A stretch of DNA of 64,000 bases from Nitratireductor arenosus. GTDB lineage: Bacteria > Pseudomonadota > Alphaproteobacteria > Rhizobiales > Rhizobiaceae. The translations under genes were made by a program, and so were the position numbers. The number at the start of each line of letters is the position of its first letter. Positions within the stretch are counted from its first letter, which is position 1. The stretch lies in assembly GCF_009742725.1 (NCBI RefSeq), contig NZ_WPHG01000003.1, positions 186,001 to 250,000 on the forward strand, read 5' to 3'. Under the pieces are notes generated by a model. The model worked only from the letters and a program-made list of their open reading frames with translations. It was not told the origin of the DNA and did no database searches. Below are positions 1 through 7,637 of this stretch, piece by piece.

Positions 1-210
1 AAGCAACACCGCGCCCGCTTCCGTCAGGCTTGGCAGACGGGTGCCGGCGCGTTCGAACAGCCTGACCTCGAGCTGCGCTTCCAGATTGGCGATCGCGTAG
101 CTGACCACCGATTGCGAGCGGTTGAGCCGGCGCGCGGCGGCGGAAAAGCCGCCGGTTTCGGCGACGGCCACGAAGACCTCGAGCTGGTCGAGAGTGGGAT
201 GGGCTTCCAT
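1..210 (-). CDS. LysR-family transcriptional regulator, N-terminal fragment
   Basis: Only the first 70 codons lie in the window; the gene continues beyond base 1. The translation begins MEAHPTLDQLEVFVAVAETG and carries the LysR winged helix-turn-helix (about residues 5-64), with the usual FSAARRLN..QS.VS..I..LE core. LysR regulators bind a T-N11-A site and respond to a small effector through a C-terminal periplasmic-binding-protein-like domain that is not visible here. It is divergent from the azoreductase at 334, the classic layout for a LysR regulator and its target, so control of that gene is inferred from position only. Confidence 0.9.
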   Translation of the reverse strand, partial: MEAHPTLDQLEVFVAVAETGGFSAAARRLNRSQSVVSYAIANLEAQLEVRLFERAGTRLPSLTEAGAVLL

Positions 211-333
211 CTAGGAATCCGATAAGTTTCATGAGTATTTTCGCAGTTTTTTTGATGAGCACAAGGGGCCATCTGGGGAACGAGCAAGGAGCGGCCCAAC
301 ACCCGCATTCCAGCCGAACCCAAGGAGAGCCTC

Positions 334-960
334 ATGTCCTCGATATTGCTTGTCACCGCCAGCCCGCGCGGCGACCTGTCCCTGTCCAGCCGCGCCGCCA
401 GGACCGTGGCCGATGCGCTGGCGCGCCGGAAGCCTGGCGCGCGCATCGTTCATCGCGACCTCGCCGCCGCGCCGCTGCCGCATATCGATCAGGATTTCGC
501 CGTCGCGGTGAAGACCCCGGCCGAAAAGCTGACCGCCGCGCAGGCCAAACTCCTCGCCGCCTCCGACGCGGCGACCGACGAACTGCTCGCCGCCGATGCC
601 GTCGTGATCGCCACCGGCATGATCAATTTCTCGATCGCCTCGACGCTGAAATCCTGGTTCGACCATGTCGCGCGGGCGCACCGGACCTTCCGCTACACGG
701 CTGAAGGACCGCAGGGGCTTGCCGGCGGCAAGAAGGCCTATGTGGTGATCGCCTCGTCGGGCACCTATACCGATGGCGGCCCGGCCGCCGCGATGGACCA
801 TGCCCGACCCTATCTGAAATCGATGCTCGGGTTCTTCGGCATTACCGATATCGAGTTCGTCGACATCGAGGGTGTCGGCCTGGGCTTCGAGCCGGACGCT
901 GTGATTGTCGAACGCGCCCTCGGCAAGGTTTCCGCCGTCGATTTGGCCACCGCCGCCTGA
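334..960 (+). CDS. azoR: FMN-dependent NADH-azoreductase
   Basis: A 208-residue flavodoxin-fold protein of the AzoR/AcpD family, which reduces azo bonds and quinones with NADH through bound FMN in the cytoplasm. The FMN phosphate loop is near residues 8-20 (TASPRGDLSLSS) and the conserved MINFSIAS..KSWFDHV segment that packs on the flavin is at about 96-112. Length is normal for the family. An AAGGAG ribosome site lies just before the ATG. The divergent LysR gene upstream is its likely regulator; in vivo substrates are probably quinones or electrophiles rather than dyes. Confidence 0.92.
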   Translation: MSSILLVTASPRGDLSLSSRAARTVADALARRKPGARIVHRDLAAAPLPHIDQDFAVAVKTPAEKLTAAQAKLLAASDAATDELLAADAVVIATGMINFSIASTLKSWFDHVARAHRTFRYTAEGPQGLAGGKKAYVVIASSGTYTDGGPAAAMDHARPYLKSMLGFFGITDIEFVDIEGVGLGFEPDAVIVERALGKVSAVDLATAA

Positions 961-1056
961 CGGGGAGCCCCCGATAGGCGGGCGCCGCCGGCTGAAATCC
1001 GGACAGCCGACCTGCCGGACACGCTCGCGGCACCAAAGCCTTCGCCTCGTTCCGAC

Positions 1057-1089
1057 CCGGGCCGCCTTGCCGATCGCAGGGCGGCCCGG
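1057..1089. terminator. Bidirectional hairpin between convergent azoR and the YiiX-like gene
   Basis: Perfect 10-bp arms CCGGGCCGCC (1057-1066) and GGCGGCCCGG (1080-1089) enclose a 13-nt loop between two convergent genes. There is no T tract on either side, so it is terminator-like rather than a canonical intrinsic terminator. Confidence 0.5.
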
Positions 1090-1120
1090 TCGCGTTCGGT
1101 GGCGCGCGGCCGCTGCCGGG

Positions 1121-1990
1121 TCAGCCCAAGCCCGCCGCCGGTCTTGCCTGATCCTTGGTGCCCGACGGGTCGGGCGCGCCGTCTTCTGCCGCTTTGGCCG
1201 TGTCGCCCGTGAGCCGGGTGTTGAGCCAGCGCAAGCGCTTGTAGTCGAAACCGAACACCAGCGTTGGCTTGACGATTTCGAAATAGGGTGAGAGGTCGAA
1301 ATCGCGTGGCGTGAACAACGAGTGGTGCCGGATCGACATGATTTCGCGGCGCGAAAAGCGCGACTGCGCCGTCATCTGACCGGGTGCGCGAGTGATGCGC
1401 GGCAGGATCGGGTAGCGCACCTGTTGATAGGCCTGGGCGATCAGCGACGAGCAGATCGCGCGCGTCGGCTCACCCGAACCGAAGGCGATCATGCGCCGGC
1501 GCCAGCGCACCGGCACCGGCGGCGTTGGGAAGAAATAGCGCAACAGGTCGAAAATGTTCTTGGTGTCGTATTTTAGGCCGATGCGTTCGACCATGAAGGC
1601 GACCACCGCGTCGCGATCCTCCGGCGTCAGCCCGCTCGGCCGGCAAATGCGCGTGTTGTAGGTGCGGTATTTCGAAAGCGGCACGGCCACGCAGCCCTCG
1701 CCGAGATTGACCTCGATCAGCCGTGCTCGCTCGCCGCCGTCCTCGGGCTCGGGCAAGGCGTCGCCGACATAAAGAGCGGCGTGGCTCCAGGTCGACTGGG
1801 TCAGATATTTGACTGCCGCCGAAATGCGCTGGTTGCCCTCCACGAGCAAGATGTCGCCGGCCCTGAGCGTGCGCCTGAGCGTTTCCGGATCGGACGGGGT
1901 ATAGGGCTCGTAGCCGGAGGATTCGGATCGCAGCCGGTCGGCGAGAAACCGTCCGATCCGGTCGAGCATCGTGTCGGGGGCGTCGCTCAT
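1121..1990 (-). CDS. YiiX-like permuted papain-fold (NlpC/P60 superfamily) cysteine hydrolase
   Basis: A 289-residue protein of the YiiX/YebB-type permuted NlpC/P60 group. The putative catalytic His is H70 in TWSHAALYVG, preceded by the GDILLVEG strand (residues 46-53), and the putative nucleophile is C180 in RAICSSLIAQAY; this His-before-Cys order is the circular permutation typical of the group. No signal peptide is seen, so the product is probably cytoplasmic or membrane associated. The substrate is unknown; relatives have been linked to amide or lipid hydrolysis. A strong AAGGAGG precedes the ATG at 1990. Its neighbours do not suggest a pathway. Confidence 0.8.
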   Translation of the reverse strand: MSDAPDTMLDRIGRFLADRLRSESSGYEPYTPSDPETLRRTLRAGDILLVEGNQRISAAVKYLTQSTWSHAALYVGDALPEPEDGGERARLIEVNLGEGCVAVPLSKYRTYNTRICRPSGLTPEDRDAVVAFMVERIGLKYDTKNIFDLLRYFFPTPPVPVRWRRRMIAFGSGEPTRAICSSLIAQAYQQVRYPILPRITRAPGQMTAQSRFSRREIMSIRHHSLFTPRDFDLSPYFEIVKPTLVFGFDYKRLRWLNTRLTGDTAKAAEDGAPDPSGTKDQARPAAGLG

Positions 1991-2129
1991 GGGACCTCCT
2001 TGCCGGGAATATGGACCGCGCGGCCGCCGAGTTGAAGAACCCCTTGCTCACGCTTTCGGCAAGAGGGGACGGCGCGCCTGATAGCAGGCCCGCCGCGCAT
2101 GACAAAGAGGTCCGTGTCGTAGGTTGCAA

Positions 2130-2149
2130 TTAATCAATCGATTGATTAA
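2130..2149. promoter_or_regulatory. Perfect 20-bp palindrome, likely TetR/CecR operator
   Basis: TTAATCAATCGATTGATTAA is a perfect inverted repeat ending 9 bases before the ATG of the TetR-family gene at 2159. Size, symmetry and position fit an autoregulatory TetR operator that would also control the downstream efflux genes. Binding by this regulator is inferred. Confidence 0.75.
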
Positions 2150-2158
2150 ATAGGGATC

Positions 2159-2854
2159 ATGATCCCGCCATCCGATCCGCGCGGCCAGGGCGCCGCTTCG
2201 CCCGCCTCCGCCGAACAGACAAGGCTAGCCCTCGTCCACGCAGGCTTGAGGCTGTTCGGCGCCAAGGGATTCGACGGCACGTCGACCCGCGAGATTGCCG
2301 CCGCGGCCAAGGCCAATATCGGCTCCATCGCTTACCATTTCGGCGGCAAGGAGGGGTTGCGCGCTGCCTGCGCCGACCATATCGTCGCCACCATCGAGCA
2401 CATGGCCGCCGAGGCGCTGGATCGGTTCGGTTCCGAACTGGACGACGCGGTGCCGCCGGCGGTCGCGCGCGCGGCCTTCGCCCAGGCACTGGAGCGCATG
2501 GTAGGCTTTGTCGTCGCGCGGCCCGAAGCCGGCGAGATCGTCCAATTCGTCCTGCGCGAGCTCGCTCACCCCACCGCCGCGCTCGAGCGTATCTATATCG
2601 GCGTGTTCGAGCCGACCCACCGGCGATTGTGCCAGCTCTGGCAGCACGCCACCGGCGAGCCGGCCGAAAGCACCAGCACCAAGATTACCGTCTTCACCCT
2701 GATCGGCCAGGTGATCTATTTCCGTATCGGCCGCGTCGCGGTGATGCGACGCATGGGCTGGGCCGAGATCGGCCCGGGCGAGGCCGCCGCCATTTCCGGG
2801 ATCGTGCGCGCCAATCTCGACGCCATTCTCGCCGCCCGTGGAAAGCCGTCATGA
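2159..2854 (+). CDS. TetR-family regulator, CecR-like (DUF1956-type C-terminus)
   Basis: A 231-residue TetR repressor. The N-terminal helix-turn-helix spans about residues 22-70 (GFDGTSTREIAAAA followed by GSIAYHFGGKEGL). The C-terminal part resembles the CecR/YbiH group that controls ybhGFSR-type ABC exporters. It is the first gene of a four-gene run and overlaps the next gene by ATGA, so it is probably co-transcribed with the exporter it controls. The perfect palindrome just upstream is the presumed operator. No good Shine-Dalgarno is visible before the ATG. The inducing ligand is unknown; known relatives react to antibiotics and hydrophobic compounds. Confidence 0.88.
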   Translation: MIPPSDPRGQGAASPASAEQTRLALVHAGLRLFGAKGFDGTSTREIAAAAKANIGSIAYHFGGKEGLRAACADHIVATIEHMAAEALDRFGSELDDAVPPAVARAAFAQALERMVGFVVARPEAGEIVQFVLRELAHPTAALERIYIGVFEPTHRRLCQLWQHATGEPAESTSTKITVFTLIGQVIYFRIGRVAVMRRMGWAEIGPGEAAAISGIVRANLDAILAARGKPS

Positions 2855-3813
2855 TCGGCTTTCTCTGCCAAATTCCTTACGTTGCGCTGTTCTTCTCCGC
2901 TTGCGCGGCTCCGCCGCCGCTCGCCGTCGGCTATGTCGAGGGCGAATATGTGCTGCTCGCCCCGATCGAGACGGCGCAGCTGCGCACCGTGCCGGTGCGT
3001 CGCGGCGACCGTGTGACGCCGGGTCAGTCCGTTGCGGTTCTGGAGGATGCCGACGCCAAAAGCGCCGTCGCCGAGGCCGGGGCTGCGCTCGCCCGCGCTG
3101 AGGCCCAACTCGCCGATCTGAGACAGGGAAAACGCCCGCAGGAAATCGCCGTGCTGGAGGCGGCGGTGCGCTCCGCCGAGGCCCAGCGTGGCGAGGCCGT
3201 GCGGGTGCTTATGCGTATCGAGGGTCTTTTTGAGCGCGGCATCGCCACCCAGTCGCGGCTCGACGAAGCCCGCACCGCCGTCGAGGTGGCCGAGGCAGGG
3301 CTCAACCAGGCGCAGGCCAATCTCGATGTCGCCCGTCTGCCGGCCCGCGCCGAGGCGATCCGGGCCGCCGAACATGCCGTCAGCCAGGCGCGCGCCATGC
3401 TCGTCACCGCGCGCTGGCGGTTGGCCGAACGCACGCTCGCCGCGCCGGCCGCCGGCCGTGTCGACGATATTATCCGTTTCCCCGGCGATCTCGCCGGCCC
3501 AGCCGCGCCGGTGATCTCGTTCCTGCCCGACGGCGCGGTTAAGCTGAAGCTCTATCTGCCCGAACCCGCCTTCGCCGTGCTTGCCGTCGGCGACCGGCTT
3601 TCGGTCCATTGCGACGGTTGCCCCGACGGGCTGGTGGCGCGCGTCTCCTATGTCTCGCCCGAGCCGGAATTCACGCCGCCGGTGATCTACTCGCTCGAGA
3701 CCCGCCAGAAGCTTGTCTATCTGGTCGAAGCCCGGCCCGAGGCCGACGCTACGCGGCTCAAGCCCGGCCAGATTGTCGATGTCTCCCTGCCGGTGGCCGG
3801 CGACGGGGATTGA
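2851..3813 (+). CDS. HlyD/YbhG-type periplasmic adaptor (membrane fusion) subunit
   Basis: A 320-residue membrane fusion protein. The start at 2851 gives an ATGA overlap with the regulator and exposes an N-terminal hydrophobic segment ending FSACAAPPP, a probable lipobox with Cys20. After it come a barrel-sandwich half (LLAPIETAQLRTVPVRRGDRV), a long Ala/Glu-rich helical hairpin of about residues 65-195, the second lipoyl half (TLAAPAAGRVDDI) and a beta-barrel region. It would bridge the inner-membrane ABC transporter and an outer-membrane channel encoded elsewhere. A longer upstream reading in the same frame runs through the regulator gene and is not credible. Confidence 0.88.
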   Translation: MIGFLCQIPYVALFFSACAAPPPLAVGYVEGEYVLLAPIETAQLRTVPVRRGDRVTPGQSVAVLEDADAKSAVAEAGAALARAEAQLADLRQGKRPQEIAVLEAAVRSAEAQRGEAVRVLMRIEGLFERGIATQSRLDEARTAVEVAEAGLNQAQANLDVARLPARAEAIRAAEHAVSQARAMLVTARWRLAERTLAAPAAGRVDDIIRFPGDLAGPAAPVISFLPDGAVKLKLYLPEPAFAVLAVGDRLSVHCDGCPDGLVARVSYVSPEPEFTPPVIYSLETRQKLVYLVEARPEADATRLKPGQIVDVSLPVAGDGD

Positions 3814-3814
3814 G

Positions 3815-4732
3815 ATGAACGCGATCGATGTCCACGGCCTGGTCAAGCGGTTCGGCAACAAGACGGTCGTCGACAATGTCAGCATGCAGGTCGCACCGGG
3901 CGAGATCGTCGGTTTCCTCGGCCCCAACGGCTCCGGCAAGACCACCACCATCCGCATCATGTGCGGGCTGTTGACGCCCGATGCTGGCTCCGGGCGCGTG
4001 CTCGGCTACAACCTCTTGACCGACAGCCTCAAGATCAAGCGCGAGGTCGGCTACATGACGCAGAAATTCTCATTCTACGAGGATTTGACCATCGCCGAGA
4101 ACCTCGAATTCGTCGCCCGGCTCTACCGGCTGAAGCCGGTCGCAAACCATGTCGCGGACACGCTTGCCGATCTTGGCATGACCTCGCGCCGCAATCAGCT
4201 CGCCGGCACGTTGTCGGGCGGCTGGAAGCAGCGTCTGGCGCTTGCCGCCTGCATCATGCATCAACCGAAGCTGCTTTTGCTCGACGAGCCGACCGCCGGC
4301 GTCGATCCCAAGGCCCGACGCGAGTTTTGGGACGAGATCCACCGGCTCGCCCGCGACGGGCTCACCGTGCTCGTCTCCACCCACTATATGGACGAGGCCG
4401 AGCGCTGCCACCGCATCGCCTATATCTCCTACGGTCGGATGTTGACGACCGGTTCGGTCGCCGAGGTAGTCGCCAATGCCGGTCTGATCACCTACATCGT
4501 CTCCGGCCCCGGCCTTGCCGGCATCGCCGCCGCGCTGGAAAGCCGTGACGGCGTCGAGCAGGTCGCGCCCTTCGGCGCCACGCTGCATGTCGTGGGCTCC
4601 GACCGGCAAGAACTCGAGGCGGCGCTTTCCGATATCGCCGCCCGCGACGGCGTTACCGTGGCGCCGGGCGAGACCAGTCTGGAGGACGTCTTCATCCAGT
4701 TCATGGCCGGCTCGAAGGACAATATGGCATGA
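3815..4732 (+). CDS. ABC transporter ATP-binding protein (drug-efflux type)
   Basis: A 305-residue nucleotide-binding subunit. Walker A is GPNGSGKTT (residues 36-44), the signature is LSGGW (133-137) and Walker B is LLLLDEPT (153-160), followed by the TAGVDPKARREFW D-loop region and the H-loop in STHYMDEAERC. The start at 3815 lies 1 base after the adaptor's stop codon. The C-terminal 80 residues form the regulatory tail common in ABC-2 exporters (CcmA/YbhF type). E. coli YbhF carries two ATPase domains; this protein has one and presumably dimerises. It powers the permease encoded at 4794. Confidence 0.92.
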   Translation: MNAIDVHGLVKRFGNKTVVDNVSMQVAPGEIVGFLGPNGSGKTTTIRIMCGLLTPDAGSGRVLGYNLLTDSLKIKREVGYMTQKFSFYEDLTIAENLEFVARLYRLKPVANHVADTLADLGMTSRRNQLAGTLSGGWKQRLALAACIMHQPKLLLLDEPTAGVDPKARREFWDEIHRLARDGLTVLVSTHYMDEAERCHRIAYISYGRMLTTGSVAEVVANAGLITYIVSGPGLAGIAAALESRDGVEQVAPFGATLHVVGSDRQELEAALSDIAARDGVTVAPGETSLEDVFIQFMAGSKDNMA

Positions 4733-4793
4733 GCTCCGGACCAGCGCCTGCCTGTCGGGATAACGGGGGCCGGCTCTTCGGCGGAGCGGGCCG

Positions 4794-5924
4794 ATGAACC
4801 GGTTTTTCTCCTTCGGTCGGCTCGGCGCGCTGTTGGTGAAGGAATTCATCCAGATGCGGCGCGACCGCGTCACCTTCGCCATGATGCTCGGCGTGCCGCT
4901 GATGCAGTTGCTGTTGTTCGGCTACGCCATCAACACCGACCCCAAGAGCCTGCCGGCCGCGCTGGTCGCGACCGGCAACGATCATTACACCCGCGCCATC
5001 GTCTCCGCGCTTCAGACCACAAACTATTACCGCTTCGACCATGTCGCCGAGAGCGCGGCCGAGGCCGAGCGACTGATGGCGCGCGGTGAGGTCTCCTTCG
5101 TCGTCACTATCCCGTCCGATTTCGCCCGCCGGGTCGACCGCGGCGAGGCGCCGCAAATCCTGATCGAGGCCGACGCCACCGACCCGTCGGCTTCCTCCGG
5201 CGCGGTCTCGACGCTGTCGACGCTGGCCGCGCGCGCGCTCAACCGCGAGCGTGGCGTCGCACCTGGCGCTGTCGGTGGCCCGGCGCTCGATGTTGTCGTC
5301 CACCGCCGCTACAATCCCGAGGGCATCTCGCAATACAATATCGTCCCCGGCCTGCTCGGCGTCATCCTGCAGATGACCATGGTGATGATGACCTCGATCG
5401 CGCTGACCCGTGAGATCGAGCGCGGCACGATGGAAAACCTGCTTGCCATGCCGGCCAGTCCGGCCGAGATCATGCTCGGCAAGGTCCTGCCCTATCTGGT
5501 CGTCGGCGGGGTGCAGGTCGCGGTCGTTCTGGTCACCGCCAAGCTGCTGTTTTCCGTTCCCTTCGTCGGCTCTTTGCCGCTCTTGCTTGGCGCCATCCTG
5601 ATCTTCGTGCTGGCGCTGGTGCTGCTCGGCTACACGATCTCCACCATCGCCCGTACCCAGATGCAGGCGCTTCAGCTCGCCTTCTTCTTCTTCCTGCCGT
5701 CGATCCTGGTGTCGGGGTTCATGTTTCCCTATCGCGGCATGCCCGGCTGGGCGCAGCTTTTCGGCGAGATCCTGCCGCTGACCCATTTCCTGCGCGTCGT
5801 GCGCGCCGTCATGCTGAAGGGCGCCGACCTTGCCGCCATCGGCACCGAGATCGCCTGGCTGATCGGCTTCGTGGCCTTCTTTTCCGCGCTCGCCCTGCTG
5901 CGCTTTCGCCGCACGCTGGACTGA
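4794..5924 (+). CDS. ABC-2 type permease (YbhS/YhhJ-like)
   Basis: A 376-residue inner-membrane subunit. One N-terminal membrane helix (FAMMLGVPLMQLLLFGYAI) is followed by a periplasmic loop of about 150 residues and five C-terminal helices; the ABC-2 signature region LTREIERGTMENLLAMP is at about residues 203-219. This architecture is that of the YhhJ/YbhS permeases. Only one permease gene is present, whereas ybhGFSR-type operons have two, so a homodimer is likely. It follows the ATPase after 61 bases and closes the operon. The cargo is unknown; lipophilic drugs or cations are typical. Confidence 0.9.
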   Translation: MNRFFSFGRLGALLVKEFIQMRRDRVTFAMMLGVPLMQLLLFGYAINTDPKSLPAALVATGNDHYTRAIVSALQTTNYYRFDHVAESAAEAERLMARGEVSFVVTIPSDFARRVDRGEAPQILIEADATDPSASSGAVSTLSTLAARALNRERGVAPGAVGGPALDVVVHRRYNPEGISQYNIVPGLLGVILQMTMVMMTSIALTREIERGTMENLLAMPASPAEIMLGKVLPYLVVGGVQVAVVLVTAKLLFSVPFVGSLPLLLGAILIFVLALVLLGYTISTIARTQMQALQLAFFFFLPSILVSGFMFPYRGMPGWAQLFGEILPLTHFLRVVRAVMLKGADLAAIGTEIAWLIGFVAFFSALALLRFRRTLD

Positions 5925-6078
5925 GCCTGCCCTGGCGGTTTCACAGGTCAAGCACGCCCGAAAACCCATCGAAGCGGGGAGCGTTCGCAGGTAATCGCCG
6001 CTCCCGTCAACGTCGATCGTTCGACGCATTATGGGCCGCCAGGCCGCATTGGTCCGAAAACGTCAGATCCGGCCCCGA

Positions 6079-6825
6079 CTACTTGACTTCGATACGCACT
6101 GGATCGCCGTAGAGATCGATCTTGGCTGCTCCGGATTTCGTGGCGTTGAAAACGATGCCCCGTGCCGGCGTCGGACCGCCGCATTTGCGGCTGTAGCGCG
6201 TGCCCACACTCCCGTCCGCCCAAGTCCCGATTTCCAGCTCTGGCAACTCGGCCGCCACTGTTTCCCATGCCGGCGGGCTCCCGCCACAAGCGCCACGCGC
6301 CCCATGAACAACAATCGATTCGCCGACCTTCAGCGATACCGATTTTCGGTATTCGACATCCGCCGCCTGCACACCTTCCGCCGACACTTCAAACCCGGAT
6401 TGGAACAGATAGATCGTACCGGCCGCTACGGCCGTCAGCGCAGCAAATGTCATAGCCAATGGCGTCTCCATTCCGAACTTTGAGACATCATCGCCGTGAG
6501 CAGAGCGCACGTCAGTCGCGCCGTTTGCGCTTTTTCGGGCCTTTTCATACAGGGTCGTCCAATGCCGCTGCACGTCTTCATGGGCATCAATGCGCAGCAC
6601 CTTCGTCAGAAGGACAAAATTGCGCTTCTGCGGAAGATTCGAGCCACTCCGCCAGTTGCGCAGGTTCTTCAGCGCAGCTTCAAATGCTTCACCGCTTCGG
6701 TTGCCTGAAACCGCGCTCATTTCGCTGGCCAACGCCATATTGTCGAGATGGCCTTGCTGGATGCACACGGCATCGAGCAGGCTATGCCATTCCTGATAGC
6801 TGCCCCACGGCTCATTCTTGTCCAT
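6079..6825 (-). CDS. Unrecognised membrane-anchored protein with possible HTH-like N-terminus
   Basis: I do not recognise this 248-residue protein. Residues 1-95 are helical and charged (ALASEMSAVSGNRSGEAFEAALKNLRNW..GSNLP) and read like an XRE-type DNA-binding region, but this is a guess. One hydrophobic segment at about 121-143 would place residues 145-248 outside the cytoplasm. That C-terminal part is beta-rich and has two similar motifs, CGGSPP (180-185) and CGGPTP (215-220), whose cysteines could form a disulfide. The layout recalls ToxR-like one-component membrane regulators. Base composition is noticeably less GC-rich than the flanks. It is divergent from the small secreted protein at 7003. 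Confidence 0.6.
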   Translation of the reverse strand: MDKNEPWGSYQEWHSLLDAVCIQQGHLDNMALASEMSAVSGNRSGEAFEAALKNLRNWRSGSNLPQKRNFVLLTKVLRIDAHEDVQRHWTTLYEKARKSANGATDVRSAHGDDVSKFGMETPLAMTFAALTAVAAGTIYLFQSGFEVSAEGVQAADVEYRKSVSLKVGESIVVHGARGACGGSPPAWETVAAELPELEIGTWADGSVGTRYSRKCGGPTPARGIVFNATKSGAAKIDLYGDPVRIEVK

Positions 6826-7002
6826 ACCGTCATCCCTGCTGGTCGAGCGGTTCGTCTTGCTTTAGGACATGTACTTGAAAATACTATATTTTTACGAGAG
6901 TTTTTCCGGTCTTTCCTGTTTTGCCGCTATTCTGCGGTGACACGGTTCCACCTGCGTTTCATTCTCCCATCGGCCAACACCGCACAGATGGAAAACAGAC
7001 TG

Positions 7003-7299
7003 ATGAAGATATTTTCACCTATGCTCGCCGCTGTCATCGGGCTCTCCGTGACGCCTGCACTCTCTGGCCCCTTGCTGGAAAACGGCCAGACGGTGGTTGC
7101 TTCATTCACGACCGGAAACTTGAAGGGACAGACCTTCCGACTGCGCTACAACGAGAAGAAGAAGATGTTGAAAGATCGACCCGTTACGCAGCATACGAAA
7201 AGCATGGTTTCGATCAAGACACCAGGCGGCTGGTGTAAGTTCGCGTCGTCGGGCAAGGTCCAGTGTCACAATGGCACAGGCACGTGGACGGCGCGTTGA
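7003..7299 (+). CDS. Small secreted protein of unknown function
   Basis: A 98-residue product starting MKIFSPMLAAVIGLS with a short signal peptide (cleavage near residue 19-20). The mature part is about 78 residues, basic and beta-like, with two cysteines (GGWCKFASSGKVQCHNG) that could form a disulfide. The ATG at 7003 was preferred because it begins the signal peptide and has a GGA-type site about 10 bases upstream; an in-frame ATG at 6988 is the alternative. The frame is open further upstream, but that part overlaps the divergent gene and looks non-coding. AT-rich relative to flanks. No family recognised. Confidence 0.55.
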   Translation: MKIFSPMLAAVIGLSVTPALSGPLLENGQTVVASFTTGNLKGQTFRLRYNEKKKMLKDRPVTQHTKSMVSIKTPGGWCKFASSGKVQCHNGTGTWTAR

Positions 7300-7637
7300 T
7301 GCGATAATAGTCATATCTTTTCAATTGCACGCATCGCGCGATTTTCTAAATGGATGACTGTACGGGTCGCCGTTCATCTGCGGCGGGCCGTGTTTTCACT
7401 TGATGGTGAGCGCGCTACGGCGCTGTTCCCAAACGGGTTACTTTATTCCTATAAAGAGGGTGGCATACAGAAACAAGTCTGATCAGATTGTAGATCTGAA
7501 AATACTCTTATAAAGGATGCGGCATAAGTGCGAAAAACGGTACGGAAATAGTCGAAGTAAATTATTTTTGTTATGAGTATATTTTCTTAAGGCGAGCGTT
7601 GAAGTGGTAAAGATGTCGCCGTTGCAGCGTGATCGGC
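7300..7637. other. AT-rich intergenic stretch without a gene
   Basis: No credible coding frame on either strand. The stretch is far more AT-rich than the rest of the window and holds a pair of imperfect direct repeats (listed separately). It could contain promoters or the edge of an acquired segment. Confidence 0.5.
7450..7526. repeat. Pair of imperfect 18-bp direct repeats
   Basis: TATAAAGAGGGTGGCATA (7450-7467) and TATAAAGGATGCGGCATA (7509-7526) share 14 of 18 positions and start 59 bases apart. They could be tandem protein-binding sites or a chance resemblance in AT-rich DNA. Confidence 0.4.

Noticed and set aside
2629-2850. An N-terminal extension of the HlyD-type adaptor
   Set aside because: It overlaps the TetR gene and would hide the signal/lipobox segment that begins at 2851.
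4701-6029. A 442-codon open frame on the minus strand opposite the ABC permease
   Set aside because: It is low-complexity (Gln/Asp/Arg-rich), has no family features and lies wholly opposite a clear permease gene; a typical effect of high GC at third positions.
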